Assembly (NCBI RefSeq): GCF_000803315.1
Contig: NZ_JRMH01000001.1
Coordinates: forward strand, 806,001 to 870,000
Length of the DNA stretch: 64,000 nt
Source: Pectobacterium actinidiae
GTDB taxonomy: Bacteria > Pseudomonadota > Gammaproteobacteria > Enterobacterales > Enterobacteriaceae
Direction of reading: 5' to 3'
Shown here: one piece after another, positions 16,773-26,206 of the stretch
Position numbering within the stretch: the stretch's first letter is position 1
Layout of the letters: every line of letters starts with the position of its first letter
Notes under the pieces: generated by a model
What the model saw: only the letters and a program-made list of their open reading frames with translations
Told to the model about the DNA's origin: nothing
Database searches by the model: none
Translations under genes and position numbers: made by a program

Positions 16773-18224
16773 TTAACGCAAATTAGATTCCTGCTGATTG
16801 GCGAGTTTCACCGCTTCACGCTGCTTTTTCAGCCCGCGCCAGCCGATCATCAACATGATTGCCAGCACTGGAACTGTCGCAATCGTCCAGGTGCCGTTCG
16901 GGTAATCAAACGCCATTAGTCCCAATACGCTCACCAGAAAAGCCAGCGTTAGCCATGATGTCACGGGCGCACCGGGCATTCTGAACGCTACCGGTTTGGT
17001 TTTCCCCTGGCGAATCGCTTTACGCAGCTGCATCTGACAGAGAATGATGAACGCCCAGGAGCAGATAATGCCGAGCGAGGCGATATTCAGGACGATCTCG
17101 AACACCTGCGATGGCACCACGTAGTTCAGCACCACGCCGATAATGTGGATGCCGACCGTGACCAAAATGCCGGTATAGGGTACGGACTGGCCGCTCATTT
17201 TTGACAGGAAAGCGGGCGCTGAGCCACCCAGCGACAGTGAGCGCAGAATGCGTCCCGTCGAGTACAGACCGGAGTTCAGGCTGGACAGCGCGGCGGACAG
17301 CACCACGATATTCATGATCGTCCCGATATAGGGAACGCCCAGCTTGCTGAAGAAGGTCACGAACGGGCTTTGTCCGGCCTGATAGGCGTTCCACGGCAGC
17401 AGGCAGACTAACAGCGCGACAGAACCGACGTAGAACAGGCCGATACGCCAGATGACGCTGTTGACCGCTTTCGGCAGCACCTGCTCTGGGTTTTTACATT
17501 CACCTGCCGTCGTCCCGATGATCTCGATACCAGCAAAGGCAAATATCACCCCTTGAACCAGCACCAGCGCAGGCAGAATACCGTGTGGGAACAGGCCGCC
17601 GTTGTCGGTAATCAGGTGCAGACCGGGCGTGTTGCCGTCCAGCGGGCTGCCCGTGCCGAGGTAGACCGTGCCGACCACCAGAAAAATGGTGATAGCCGCG
17701 ACCTTAATCAGCGCAAACCAGAACTCCATTTCAGCAAACCACTTCACGCCGATCAGGTTCATCAGCGTGACGATGGACAGTGCACCCAGCGCGAACAGCC
17801 ACTGTGGGACATCGGCAAAGGTGCCCCAGTAGTGCATGTAGAGTGCGACGGCGGTGATGTCGACAATCCCGGTCATTGCCCAGTTGAGGAAGTACATCCA
17901 GCCCGCCACGTAGGAGGCCTTTTCACCCAGAAACTCACGCGAGTACGACACGAAGCTACCGCTGGTGGGGCGATGGACAATCAATTCGCCCAGCGCGCGC
18001 AGGATGAAAAAAGAGAAGATCCCGCAAACCAGATAGACCAGTGCCAGGGCTGGGCCTGCCATTTGCAGACGAGCCCCCGCACCAAGAAACAGCCCAGTGC
18101 CGATGGAACCGCCAATTGCGATCATCTGCACATGGCGATTGCCGAGACTTTGGTGATAACCCTTTTCGTGTAGACGTTGCGCGGCGGCATGATGCTCGTC
18201 ATGAGGAGAGGAATGTTGTGTCAT
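16773..18224 (-). CDS. ansP: L-asparagine permease
   Basis: An APC-superfamily amino-acid transporter of the inner membrane with about 12 hydrophobic segments. IAIGGSIGTGLFLGAGARLQ is the TM1 substrate-site signature. Long stretches match E. coli AnsP, including RALGELIVHRPTSGSFVSYSREF, GWMYFLNWAMTGIVDITAVALYMHYWG and TTAGECKNPE. I took the ATG at 18224 (483 residues), which aligns with E. coli; a GTG nine codons upstream is an alternative. It is convergent with speC and appears to be a single-gene unit. Confidence 0.92.
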   Translation of the reverse strand: MTQHSSPHDEHHAAAQRLHEKGYHQSLGNRHVQMIAIGGSIGTGLFLGAGARLQMAGPALALVYLVCGIFSFFILRALGELIVHRPTSGSFVSYSREFLGEKASYVAGWMYFLNWAMTGIVDITAVALYMHYWGTFADVPQWLFALGALSIVTLMNLIGVKWFAEMEFWFALIKVAAITIFLVVGTVYLGTGSPLDGNTPGLHLITDNGGLFPHGILPALVLVQGVIFAFAGIEIIGTTAGECKNPEQVLPKAVNSVIWRIGLFYVGSVALLVCLLPWNAYQAGQSPFVTFFSKLGVPYIGTIMNIVVLSAALSSLNSGLYSTGRILRSLSLGGSAPAFLSKMSGQSVPYTGILVTVGIHIIGVVLNYVVPSQVFEIVLNIASLGIICSWAFIILCQMQLRKAIRQGKTKPVAFRMPGAPVTSWLTLAFLVSVLGLMAFDYPNGTWTIATVPVLAIMLMIGWRGLKKQREAVKLANQQESNLR

Positions 18225-18605
18225 TGATGTCGGTGTTTTCCTGTCTGTCACGCATCTCTTGGCGACGCGCTCGCTATTATTATTTCGAATTCAGTTGGTT
18301 ATGTTTTCGCCTGTGACATTTTTATGTCGTACATCCCTGTACGCCACCCTTCGGGCCGTTGCTACGCAACGTTGAAAAACGCTCCCGGCGTTTTTTTATA
18401 GTGCGCTGAGTGCGGTTGGCCGCATGGCAGAAAACAACGGCAGCGATGCTACCTTTTCCTGTGTGCTGTGGCAAAAAATGGATAGAAGGAAAGTGTGTCA
18501 GAGCATGATGCGTGGGGGAACGCGGTGTGTCAGGTGGGGAACACCCTTCACCGCTCCGGTTAATCGATCAAGACCGGGACGGGATGAAAAGCAAGATGTG
18601 ATGGG
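18225..18605. other. 381-bp spacer between ansP and the SDR gene
   Basis: It holds the ansP promoter side, the small palindrome GTACATCCCTGTAC near 18329, and a hairpin-T tract terminator at about 18373-18398. From 18420 to 18605 I see no convincing gene or RNA. Confidence 0.6.
18373..18398. terminator. Bidirectional-looking terminator between ansP and the SDR gene
   Basis: AAAAACGC-TCCCG-GCGTTTTTTT forms a stem bordered by an A-run and a T-run, so it could end transcripts from either direction. A second inverted repeat CGTTGC-TAC-GCAACG lies immediately upstream. Confidence 0.7.
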
Positions 18606-19349
18606 TTACACGCCGATATCTGCGCGCGTCGGACCTTGAAAATGGATGGCGTTGATATGGCAACTGCGCGGCTGGGTGAGCACGAAACGCATGGTTTCCC
18701 ATATCGAGCGGGCGTTTAGCAGATGCTCGCCCATTTTTTCTCCGCTAGCGGGGCTGCCATCCAAGCCAGTGACCTCAAAATCTGGCGGATAAAATCCCGT
18801 CACGCGGATATTTTCCTGTGCGACATGATGCGCCAGACTCAGGCTAAAACCGCTCATGCCGTGCTTGGCGGCGAAGAACGCGGGGTGGGCGATAGAGTCG
18901 TGGAACTGTGGTACGCCGCAGACGGAAACCATCGCCAGAATATCGGCACCCTGTGAACGGCGTAAACTCGGCAATAGCGCTTTGGTGAGCAGGATAGAAC
19001 CGGTCAGGCCAGAGTTGATGGTGCTGACGATATCCGCATCGGTGTCTTCTTCCCCCAATGCGCCTTCCAGCCATTGGGCGGCGCTGAGTACCAGAATATC
19101 GACGGGTGTGCTGTCTTCAAGCAGTTGTGCGGAAAAATTGCTGACCGAATCGGGATTGGCAATATCGCACTGATACGCACGCGCCGTGCCGCCTTCCTGA
19201 TGAATGATGTCGATGCTGGCCTGTGCATCGGCCAGTTTACGGGCGCAAAGATCGACTTTCACGCCTTCGCGAGCCAGCCAGACGGAGACTGCTTGTCCAA
19301 AGTCGCGGCCACCGCCGGTGACAACCGCGCGTTTACCTTTCAGCATCAT
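18606..19349 (-). CDS. Short-chain dehydrogenase/reductase-like protein lacking the catalytic tyrosine
   Basis: A 247-residue Rossmann protein: nucleotide-binding TGGGRDFG at residues 11-18, and Ser142 in MVSVCGV at the catalytic-serine position. The usual YxxxK is F158-F-A-A-K162, so Tyr is replaced by Phe. The NNAG motif is also altered (VLSAAQ). The start at 19349 is chosen for AAGGGA just upstream; the longer frame upstream has no ribosome site. It lies 76 bp after the TetR gene in the same direction, so the two probably form an operon. The substrate is unknown; reduced or altered catalysis is likely. It may act as a binding or regulatory protein. Confidence 0.8.
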   Translation of the reverse strand: MMLKGKRAVVTGGGRDFGQAVSVWLAREGVKVDLCARKLADAQASIDIIHQEGGTARAYQCDIANPDSVSNFSAQLLEDSTPVDILVLSAAQWLEGALGEEDTDADIVSTINSGLTGSILLTKALLPSLRRSQGADILAMVSVCGVPQFHDSIAHPAFFAAKHGMSGFSLSLAHHVAQENIRVTGFYPPDFEVTGLDGSPASGEKMGEHLLNARSIWETMRFVLTQPRSCHINAIHFQGPTRADIGV

Positions 19350-19425
19350 GTGTTCCCTTGGTAAAGAATGTGCTTCCGTTGCTGCGTATCCGGTGACAGG
19401 GCGGGAGGCAGCATGAATGCATTCG

Positions 19426-20055
19426 TTAGGTTTTCTGTGAATCGGCCTGCGCGGCGTCCTCTTCCGCCTGCCGTAAAATGGCTTTGGCAACCCACTGCGT
19501 AACATCCTGAATGCTGTCTTCTTCCAAATGCCAGATATCTTTCAGCACCAGAAAAACCTCGGAACCGTAAATGAGCGATAAGGCATAAATCACCCGCTGT
19601 TGTGCTTCCGGCGTGATTTTCCCTTCCAGCGGTTCGGTGGCAATCTTGAGCAGGCGTTTACGATTGCCGCGCGTCAGCGTATCTGTATGGAGGCGGTTGG
19701 AGCGGCGATCGGCCCATTGTTGAAGCGAAAGATGTAACGCTGCACGCAGCGCACCTTCATGCTCCAGCATTCTTGGGTAGGCAAAGTTCAGCAGTTCAGA
19801 CACGCGTTCACTGGCATCCGGCTGTGTCGGATGCCACGCTAGAATCGGGCCAAGGCTTTCGCCAACAACTGCGGAGACTAATGCACTTTGCGTCGGAAAA
19901 TAACGGTAGGCCGTCGCACGCGAAAGTTGAGCCGCAGCTGCAACATCCGTAATGGAAGGGAATATGCCTTGATCGAACATATTCATGGCGGTATCAATTA
20001 ATAAACGACGGGTTTTCGCCCGTGTTGATGTCAGTTTTTCATCCCGTTCAATCAC
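19426..20055 (-). CDS. TetR-family transcriptional regulator
   Basis: A 209-residue protein with an N-terminal TetR helix-turn-helix (ARTKRRLLIDTAMNMF-like first helix, then ITDVAAAAQLSRATAYRYFPTQSALV at about 35-60) and an all-alpha ligand-binding remainder. It is transcribed away from the Tm-1-like gene; the 288-bp divergent region contains two related inverted repeats of the form TGAGAC-N4-GTCTCA that are good operator candidates. It probably controls itself, the downstream SDR-like gene and the divergent pair. The ligand is unknown. Confidence 0.9.
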   Translation of the reverse strand: MIERDEKLTSTRAKTRRLLIDTAMNMFDQGIFPSITDVAAAAQLSRATAYRYFPTQSALVSAVVGESLGPILAWHPTQPDASERVSELLNFAYPRMLEHEGALRAALHLSLQQWADRRSNRLHTDTLTRGNRKRLLKIATEPLEGKITPEAQQRVIYALSLIYGSEVFLVLKDIWHLEEDSIQDVTQWVAKAILRQAEEDAAQADSQKT

Positions 20056-20188
20056 ATAGACCTCATTGAATTTTCGGGCCGGACGCTCTCGGGCAGCACG
20101 GCGTTGTCGCCTGAACTATAGCAAATTGCGTGATTCTTGTGCCACGTCAAGCTTTCTTACTGTTAATGTAATGCCATACATAACATTT

Positions 20189-20204
20189 TGAGACTTTTGT
20201 CTCA
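20189..20204. promoter_or_regulatory. Candidate TetR operator 1
   Basis: TGAGAC-TTTT-GTCTCA is a perfect 6-4-6 inverted repeat in the divergent region between the TetR gene and the Tm-1-like gene. Confidence 0.6.
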
Positions 20205-20230
20205 TTTGGGTATTTAATGATTTGTCTTTC

Positions 20231-20246
20231 TGATACTCAAGTCTCA
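20231..20246. promoter_or_regulatory. Candidate TetR operator 2
   Basis: TGATAC-TCAA-GTCTCA repeats operator 1 with one mismatch in the stem. The centres are 42 bp apart, about four helical turns, so dimers would bind on the same DNA face. Confidence 0.55.
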
Positions 20247-20343
20247 ATATGGCGATAAATTAATCTTATCTGTTTTTGTTTTCTTGTAATTACTATCTAT
20301 ATCAATCTGTTAATTGTTTCACTAACGGTGGGAGGGATACCAG

Positions 20344-21567
20344 ATGGGAAGTGAGGTGGGCAGCGTTTATATTGCAAGTACCGCTGATACTAAAGGAAAA
20401 GAGCAGGTTTACGTCCGCGATCTGATTGCCGCGACAGGCTTGAAAACCGTCACGATCGATCTGTCAACGACACCGCCATCAACGGATTCACAGGTGTCAC
20501 ATGCGGCAGATATCAGTGCAGCAACGGTGGCATCTTACCATCCGCAGGGCGCATCGGCGGTGTTTTGCCATGACAGAGGGCAGGCGATTAGCGCCATGGC
20601 CGTTGCGTTTGAATACTTCATGCTATCCCGCGAGGATATTGCCGGGGTGCTCGGCCTTGGCGGCTCCGGCGGAACGGCACTGATTACGCCCGCGATGCAG
20701 GCGTTACCGATTGGTATGCCGAAACTGATGGTGTCGACGATGGCCTCCGGCGATATCTCCGGTTACATCGGTGCCAGCGATATCAGCATGATGTATTCCG
20801 TTACCGACGTGGCGGGCCTGAACCGCATTTCTCGTCAGGTTCTCGGCAACGCCGCGCACCAGATCGCCGGTGCCGTGAAGTTTCATATCCAGGAACATCA
20901 TGACGATAAGCCCGCGATTGGCCTGACCATGTTTGGGGTTACGACGCCGTGCATTCAGGAAGCCAGTAAATTGCTGGAAGCGGAGTTTGATTGTCTGGTC
21001 TTTCACGCGACGGGCAGCGGTGGGAAAGCGATGGAAAAGCTGGTGGATAGCCATTTGCTCACTGGCGTGCTTGATCTCACCACGACGGAGGTGTGCGATT
21101 TACTGTTTGATGGCGTGCTGGCCTGCGGGCCGGAACGGTTTGATGCGATAGCCAAGACGCAGGTGCCTTATGTGGCGTCCTGTGGCGCGCTGGACATGGT
21201 GAATTTTGGCGCTCCCGCCAGTGTGCCGGAGAAATATGCGCATCGCCTGTTCTACAACCACAACGCACAGGTCACCCTGATGCGAACCACAATAGATGAA
21301 AATATTGCGATGGCGCACTGGATTGGGGAAAAGCTTAACCGCTGTGAAGGCGAAGTGCGTTTTCTGATCCCGGAAGGCGGCTTCTCCGCGCTGGATGCGC
21401 CTGATCAGGCATTCTGGCACCCAGAAGCACGCGAGGCGTTTATCGGCACGCTGGAGAGCGTCGTTCAGCAAACGGCAAGACGACAGATTATTCGTCTGCC
21501 TTTCCATATTAACGATCCTTTATTTGCCCAGGCCGCTGTCGATGCGTTTCGGGCGTTAGTGAAATAA
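20344..21567 (+). CDS. Tm-1-like / UPF0261 family protein
   Basis: A 407-residue member of the UPF0261 family related to the N-terminal domain of tomato Tm-1. [13 protein letters not shown] near residue 8 and the glycine-rich [14 protein letters not shown] near 103 are the family nucleotide-binding features; a second domain starts near residue 190 ([12 protein letters not shown]). GGGAGGG precedes the ATG at about nine bases. It is followed after 15 bp by the PEP-hydrolase-family gene, a pairing seen in many bacteria and also as fusions in plants. Function in bacteria is not established; divergence from a TetR regulator suggests an inducible catabolic or detoxifying role, which is inference. 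Confidence 0.85.
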   Translation: MGSEVGSVYIASTADTKGKEQVYVRDLIAATGLKTVTIDLSTTPPSTDSQVSHAADISAATVASYHPQGASAVFCHDRGQAISAMAVAFEYFMLSREDIAGVLGLGGSGGTALITPAMQALPIGMPKLMVSTMASGDISGYIGASDISMMYSVTDVAGLNRISRQVLGNAAHQIAGAVKFHIQEHHDDKPAIGLTMFGVTTPCIQEASKLLEAEFDCLVFHATGSGGKAMEKLVDSHLLTGVLDLTTTEVCDLLFDGVLACGPERFDAIAKTQVPYVASCGALDMVNFGAPASVPEKYAHRLFYNHNAQVTLMRTTIDENIAMAHWIGEKLNRCEGEVRFLIPEGGFSALDAPDQAFWHPEAREAFIGTLESVVQQTARRQIIRLPFHINDPLFAQAAVDAFRALVK

Positions 21568-21582
21568 GAAGGGAGAAGCATA

Positions 21583-22413
21583 ATGTCAGGCATGAATCGC
21601 CAGGAACTGCTGGCAAAATTCCGCGAAATGATCGCGCGCCGCGAGCCGATTATCGGCGGTGGCGCGGGAACAGGGCTTTCCGCGAAATGTGAAGAAGCGG
21701 GCGGCATCGATCTGATCGTGATCTACAACTCCGGGCGCTATCGCATGGCAGGGAGAGGTTCGCTGGCTGGCCTATTGGCTTACGGCAACGCGAATGAGAT
21801 CGTCGTGGATATGGCGAAAGAAGTGCTGCCGGTTGTGAAGCATACGCCTGTGCTGGCGGGCGTAAACGGGACCGATCCTTTCTGTCAGTTTGATAAATTT
21901 CTGGATGACCTGAAAGCGCTGGGGTTCTCTGGTGTGCAGAACTTCCCAACCGTTGGGCTGATTGACGGTAATTTCCGTGCCAACCTCGAAGAAACCGGGA
22001 TGGGGTATGCGCTGGAAGTGGACATGATTCGTCTGGCGCACGAAAAAGACATGCTGACAACGCCTTATGTGTTCAGTGCGGCAGATGCGGTCGCGATGAC
22101 GAAAGCGGGCGCGGACATCATTGTCCCGCACATGGGGTTAACCACTGGCGGCAATATTGGGGCGGAAACGGCGCTGAATCTTGCAGACTGTGTGCCGTTG
22201 ATTAATCACTGGGCGGATGAGGCGAAGGCGATACGTAAGGATGTGATTGTACTGTGTCACGGCGGACCGATTTCAACACCGCAGGATGCCCAGTTCATTA
22301 TGGATCACTGCCCGCAATGTGATGGTTTTTACGGTGCCAGCTCTATGGAGCGGCTGCCGACAGAAACCGCATTAACGGCTACTACACAGCAATTTAAAAA
22401 AATTAAGCGTTAA
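21583..22413 (+). CDS. PEP-hydrolase-family TIM-barrel protein (PF09370 type)
   Basis: A 276-residue TIM-barrel protein. [21 protein letters not shown] and [19 protein letters not shown] near residues 23-65 are typical of the phosphoenolpyruvate-hydrolase-like family. [16 protein letters not shown] near 170 and [14 protein letters not shown] near 226 are later barrel loops. AGAAGGGAGAAG precedes the ATG. It is co-transcribed with the Tm-1-like gene and ends shortly before a terminator. The enzymatic reaction is unproven; C-C hydrolysis or lyase chemistry on a keto acid is a reasonable guess. Confidence 0.85.
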   Translation: MSGMNRQELLAKFREMIARREPIIGGGAGTGLSAKCEEAGGIDLIVIYNSGRYRMAGRGSLAGLLAYGNANEIVVDMAKEVLPVVKHTPVLAGVNGTDPFCQFDKFLDDLKALGFSGVQNFPTVGLIDGNFRANLEETGMGYALEVDMIRLAHEKDMLTTPYVFSAADAVAMTKAGADIIVPHMGLTTGGNIGAETALNLADCVPLINHWADEAKAIRKDVIVLCHGGPISTPQDAQFIMDHCPQCDGFYGASSMERLPTETALTATTQQFKKIKR

Positions 22414-22493
22414 TACACTTATTTGGTTCTATATCCGCTGATGTCCTAAAGCAGGAAGAAGGTGGGTAAATTTTGCGCCAATATCAGGGAATA

Positions 22494-22522
22494 CGGCCAG
22501 CTTATGCTGGCCGCAGTTTTTT
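22494..22522 (+). terminator. Rho-independent terminator after the Tm-1/PEP-hydrolase pair
   Basis: CGGCCAGC-TTAT-GCTGGCCG is a perfect 8-bp stem followed by CAGTTTTTT, 80 bp after the second gene's stop. Confidence 0.88.
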
Positions 22523-22624
22523 GGGAATCAGGGAGGTACTACATAGCGTTTTAGGTCGCGTGGGCAATAAAGTCATTGTTATAAATGCTATTTTTCACAG
22601 TGCGAAAACTTCGGAGAAATAGAT

Positions 22625-23668
22625 ATGACATGGCGTATCACGATAGGATTGATAACGAATTTACTACTCAGCTTTGCCGTTATGGCGGATATGGGGATTG
22701 GGTTTCAACAAATAACGCTGGCGGATGGAGCCAATAATAGGCCGCTAGACGTCGCCGTATTTTATCCGGTTTCGTCATCCTCACAGACCACGACCATTGG
22801 TGACAATGCCGTCTTTCCCGGCATAGTGGTAAGTAAAAATGCCGTGCCTGAATCTGGTGAGCATCCCTTGATTGTGGTTTCACACGGTTACGGTGGGAGT
22901 TGGTTTAATCAGCTCTGGCTGGCACAGGCGTTGGTGAAGCAAGGCTATATTGTTGCTGCACCTAATCACCCAGGAACGACCACTAAAGATATGCGGGTTG
23001 AGAAGGCTCAGGAATTATGGCTACGGCCCAACGATATTAGCCGCGTTATTACCGCTTTACTCGCTGCCCCAGAAAAAACGGGGCGTGTTGATGCGCAGCG
23101 TATTGCCGCAGTTGGTCATTCGCTGGGGGGATGGACGGTATTGGCGTTAGCGGGTGGGCGTTTTAGCACGCAGCAATTTGAGCGTGATTGTCTGACGCAT
23201 GCTGCGCTGGCGTCCTGCAAGGCTTATGAAAAGATGCATATCGCAAAGAATGCGTCACTACTTGCGCAGCTTGATAAGCCATTGGCGGATCCGCGTGTCA
23301 GTGCGGTGGTCTCGCTGGATATGGGGCTAGCGCGAGGGTTTACTGCGGAGAGTCTCGCGGCAATCAACATTCCCGTTTTGATCGTTGCGGCTGGCTATCC
23401 CAATGAGGAACTGCCTGCCGAGCTGGAATCTCACGATTTGGCACAGAAGCTGTCACCAGCGTATTCAGCCTACAAGGAAATTGCCGATGCGACGCATTTT
23501 AGTTTCATGCAGCTTTGTAAGCCGGGTGCCATTGAGATCATTAATGCCGAGAATCCGGGAGATGGCATGATTTGTCTCGATGGCGGCGCACGTTCGCGTG
23601 AGCAGATTCAACAAGAGGTTGTGAAAGACGTTAGCGATTTTCTTCAGGCGGCGTGGCGGAAGCCGTAG
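22625..23668 (+). CDS. Secreted alpha/beta hydrolase, dienelactone-hydrolase-like
   Basis: A 347-residue protein with an N-terminal signal peptide (ITIGLITNLLLSFAVMA, cleavage probably before DMG), so it is exported. The alpha/beta-hydrolase fold shows VVSHGYGGSW as the oxyanion-hole strand, and GHSLGG near residue 165 as the nucleophile elbow; DATHFSFMQ near 292 supplies the catalytic His. GGAG precedes the ATG by eight bases. The family contains predicted dienelactone hydrolases and lipase-like enzymes; the natural substrate is unknown. Its 3' end overlaps the convergent AraC gene by 38 bp. Confidence 0.85.
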   Translation: MTWRITIGLITNLLLSFAVMADMGIGFQQITLADGANNRPLDVAVFYPVSSSSQTTTIGDNAVFPGIVVSKNAVPESGEHPLIVVSHGYGGSWFNQLWLAQALVKQGYIVAAPNHPGTTTKDMRVEKAQELWLRPNDISRVITALLAAPEKTGRVDAQRIAAVGHSLGGWTVLALAGGRFSTQQFERDCLTHAALASCKAYEKMHIAKNASLLAQLDKPLADPRVSAVVSLDMGLARGFTAESLAAINIPVLIVAAGYPNEELPAELESHDLAQKLSPAYSAYKEIADATHFSFMQLCKPGAIEIINAENPGDGMICLDGGARSREQIQQEVVKDVSDFLQAAWRKP

Positions 23669-24713
23669 CCTGTTCCCGAAGTGGGTGCTGACTACGCCAG
23701 ACGCTCGGGCTCATCCCCGTGAGTCGCAAAAACTCGCGGTTGAAGTTTGATTTAGTCTGAAATCCGCTTTCCAGCATGATATCCGTGATTCGTGCATCCG
23801 TTTGGCTGAGGAGGCGTTTCGCCTCCTCGATACGGTATTCGTTCATCACCTGCGAGAAATTACGGCCGTGAACGCGATTAATGGTTTCGGACAGGCGTCT
23901 TAGCGGTATTCCCATGCGTCTGCTCAGGCGCTGAAGCGTCATGCTGGGGTCGGTGTATAACGCTTGAGTACGAATGAAGTCATCTAACGTTTTCGCCAAC
24001 TGGTGTTCATCATCGGTAGCGGGTAGCGCTTCCGGCTTCTGGTCATGAGTAACGATAAGCTCAGCCTGTGGGTGTTGTGCAGAGTGCGTGACGATAAGCA
24101 GGGTCAAGATTGCCAGCATGATGATGTGGAATACGGTGATAATGGTCGCCGCGCTATTCCCGCTGTAGAACGCGATATCCAGCGCAATGACGATATCGAT
24201 AGCGCCGGAGATAAGCACATACAGCCCGGCGATAAACGGCGCGCTTTTCCACAGGGGAGAGGGTGTTTGACGATGACGAGCGCTGTAAATCAGCATTGCC
24301 CCATAGCCGAAGTAAACACTCACCAGCATCAGATCGATAAGTGGCACGGTTGTTTGGCTCTGGACGGTACTTGCGCCAAGGATGAGTAAGGGCGGTAACA
24401 GATGCCGGAGAGAGCGTCGACGTCTGTGGTTTAAAGCATCAGATGTCTTTCCTCGATAGGGGAACAGGCAAAGCCATAACAGCGGCGGAATGGATGCGGC
24501 AATGGCGGGTTGGATAAATGAGGGGAAGGCAGCATGGCCGCCCCAGCGTAGCGCCACGACTGTCAGGGCAAGACAGCTGACGACGATGAGTATCGCCTCT
24601 GCTTTGGTATTACGCCTGTTAGTCGCTTGATTTTGAATATCCAGAAACTGGATGCGAAAAAACAAAATAACCAGCAGAAGTGCAGTAATAAACGGTAAGG
24701 GAATCGCGGTCAT
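23631..24713 (-). CDS. AraC-family regulator with membrane-spanning N-terminal half
   Basis: A 360-residue protein. Residues 1-215 contain about six hydrophobic segments, such as IPLPFITALLLVILFF and PAIAASIPPLLWLCLF. The C-terminal 100 residues are an AraC/XylS DNA-binding domain (LQRLSRRMGIPLRRLSETINRVHGRNFSQVMNEYR, then ITDIMLESGFQTKSNFNREF). Such proteins sense a signal in or through the membrane and act on nearby promoters. It is convergent with the secreted hydrolase and overlaps its 3' end by 38 bp, so the pair may be functionally linked or antisense-coupled; this is inference. Confidence 0.88.
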   Translation of the reverse strand: MTAIPLPFITALLLVILFFRIQFLDIQNQATNRRNTKAEAILIVVSCLALTVVALRWGGHAAFPSFIQPAIAASIPPLLWLCLFPYRGKTSDALNHRRRRSLRHLLPPLLILGASTVQSQTTVPLIDLMLVSVYFGYGAMLIYSARHRQTPSPLWKSAPFIAGLYVLISGAIDIVIALDIAFYSGNSAATIITVFHIIMLAILTLLIVTHSAQHPQAELIVTHDQKPEALPATDDEHQLAKTLDDFIRTQALYTDPSMTLQRLSRRMGIPLRRLSETINRVHGRNFSQVMNEYRIEEAKRLLSQTDARITDIMLESGFQTKSNFNREFLRLTGMSPSVWRSQHPLREQATASATPPEENR

Positions 24714-24807
24714 CGTGTTTATCAGAAGCGTTTTTTAGCAATCTATCCTGATGAAACCGCACTACCGGAGTAAACCCGGTAGTGCGGCGTTCTGTGGTGC
24801 GCGTGAA

Positions 24808-25881
24808 TTAGCGGCGGTAATTTTTCTGTGCCGTATTCACTTTGTACAGGTAACGGCGTGATTCGCCAGACGGATGCTTCGTCGTCAGCGTTTGGTAGAC
24901 ATCACTCGGTGACATGTTGTTGATAATGCCCACGGCGCGCTCGCGATCGCTGGAGAAGACGCGCAACACGCTGCCTGCGCCACCGTTATACGCGGTGATG
25001 ACGGCGTAGCGTTTAGACGTCGGGTTTTCAATGCCGGCCAGATAGCTGTTCTTCAGAATCGACAGATAGGCGGTACCGGCATCGATATTTTGTTCTGGAT
25101 CGAACAGATAGCTGCGGCTTGGCTGTCCCCATTTCCCTTTCATCTTGAAGACGTCGCGCCCTGCGCTGTGCTGCACGACCTGCATTAGACCCAGCGCATC
25201 AGAACGGCTGACGGCGTAAGGGTTGAAGCTGGACTCTGTCTGCATAATCGCCAGAATCAGCGATTCTTCAATGCCGTAACGCTCGGAGGCCTTACGCACC
25301 AGCGGCAGATATTTGTGCGCACGCTTATCCAGATGGTTAGGGACGAGCTGGATCGTGACCGACCAGATAACGTGCAGGCCGGAGGTGCGTTTTTGCAGAC
25401 GGTTCTGGAGCAGATAATCCGCGAAGCTGGCGGCTCGGCCTTCCCAGCGGATCGGCTGTCCGGTGTTATCCAGCACCTGCCCATACAGCAGCGGCTCGCG
25501 GCTGATCTGAATATCGTTAGCGTCGGAATACAGGTCGGTATTACTGGCGTCATCACCCATCAGCAGGGTGGTGATAATCGCCTGGCGCAGGCTGGCAACG
25601 GAGTTGGTTGCCGAAATGGTTTCGATAGTGATTGAACCGGCATCAAAGTTGATGTGGCTACGCGTCTGATATTGATCGGTGTATTTGACGTAGTCTTTTG
25701 GGCCCGCGATCAGAACTTCATTCATCCCCCAGATATTTTCGATGTTGTGGGCAAATTGCCCCATCAAAATATCGAAGGCGTTGGTATCCTTGAGAAACTC
25801 TTCGTTGTCGGCATTCCCTTTGTTTCCTGAACAGGAAACCAGCAGTGGTGCAATCACCAGCAGCGCTAACATTTTCTTCAT
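24808..25881 (-). CDS. mltC: Membrane-bound lytic murein transglycosylase C
   Basis: Cleaves the glycan strand of peptidoglycan to 1,6-anhydromuropeptides. The 357-residue lipoprotein starts [17 protein letters not shown], with the lipobox LVSC at Cys17, and is probably anchored in the outer membrane. The SLT domain is C-terminal: the catalytic Glu lies in [13 protein letters not shown], followed by LGLMQV and AYNGGAG. Length agrees with E. coli (359). An upstream in-frame extension to 25983 was rejected because it would overlap yggX. It is the last gene of mutY-yggX-mltC. Confidence 0.96.
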   Translation of the reverse strand: MKKMLALLVIAPLLVSCSGNKGNADNEEFLKDTNAFDILMGQFAHNIENIWGMNEVLIAGPKDYVKYTDQYQTRSHINFDAGSITIETISATNSVASLRQAIITTLLMGDDASNTDLYSDANDIQISREPLLYGQVLDNTGQPIRWEGRAASFADYLLQNRLQKRTSGLHVIWSVTIQLVPNHLDKRAHKYLPLVRKASERYGIEESLILAIMQTESSFNPYAVSRSDALGLMQVVQHSAGRDVFKMKGKWGQPSRSYLFDPEQNIDAGTAYLSILKNSYLAGIENPTSKRYAVITAYNGGAGSVLRVFSSDRERAVGIINNMSPSDVYQTLTTKHPSGESRRYLYKVNTAQKNYRR

Positions 25882-25933
25882 ATAACAAGCCGTGTCGGAA
25901 TGGGGACGTAAGCGGGCCCGAAAGCCCGCCATC

Positions 25934-26206
25934 TCAGTGGCTCGGAGGCGTATAACCTTCGATGTGTACGTCCTTCCCTTCAAACAGGAATTTGATCATT
26001 TCCTGTTCCAGCAGTTTACGGTCGTCAACATTCATCATGCTGAGCTTTTTCTCGTTGATCAGCATGGTTTGCTTGGTTTGCCATTGCGCCCAGGCTTCTT
26101 TAGAGATGTCGTTATAGATGCGCTTGCCCAGATCGCCCGGATAGAGCTGGAAATCCTGCCCTTCGGCGTCACGTTGTAAAAAAGTACAAAAAATCGTTCT
26201 GCTCAT
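25934..26206 (-). CDS. yggX: Fe(II)-trafficking / oxidative damage protection protein YggX
   Basis: A 90-residue protein beginning [16 protein letters not shown], with the conserved Cys7, and closely following E. coli YggX throughout ([32 protein letters not shown]). It is proposed to protect iron-sulfur clusters and help iron handling. The ATG overlaps the mutY stop by 4 bp. Pairing with MutY, an iron-sulfur DNA glycosylase, is conserved and biologically sensible. Confidence 0.97.
   Translation of the reverse strand: MSRTIFCTFLQRDAEGQDFQLYPGDLGKRIYNDISKEAWAQWQTKQTMLINEKKLSMMNVDDRKLLEQEMIKFLFEGKDVHIEGYTPPSH

Noticed and set aside
17553..18173. 206-codon plus-strand frame
   Set aside because: Antisense to ansP and highly rich in Gln, His and Arg, as expected for the complement of a membrane-protein gene.
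18424..18639. 71-codon frame between ansP and the SDR gene
   Set aside because: No ribosome site, domain or plausible composition; it runs into the 3' end of the SDR gene on the opposite strand.
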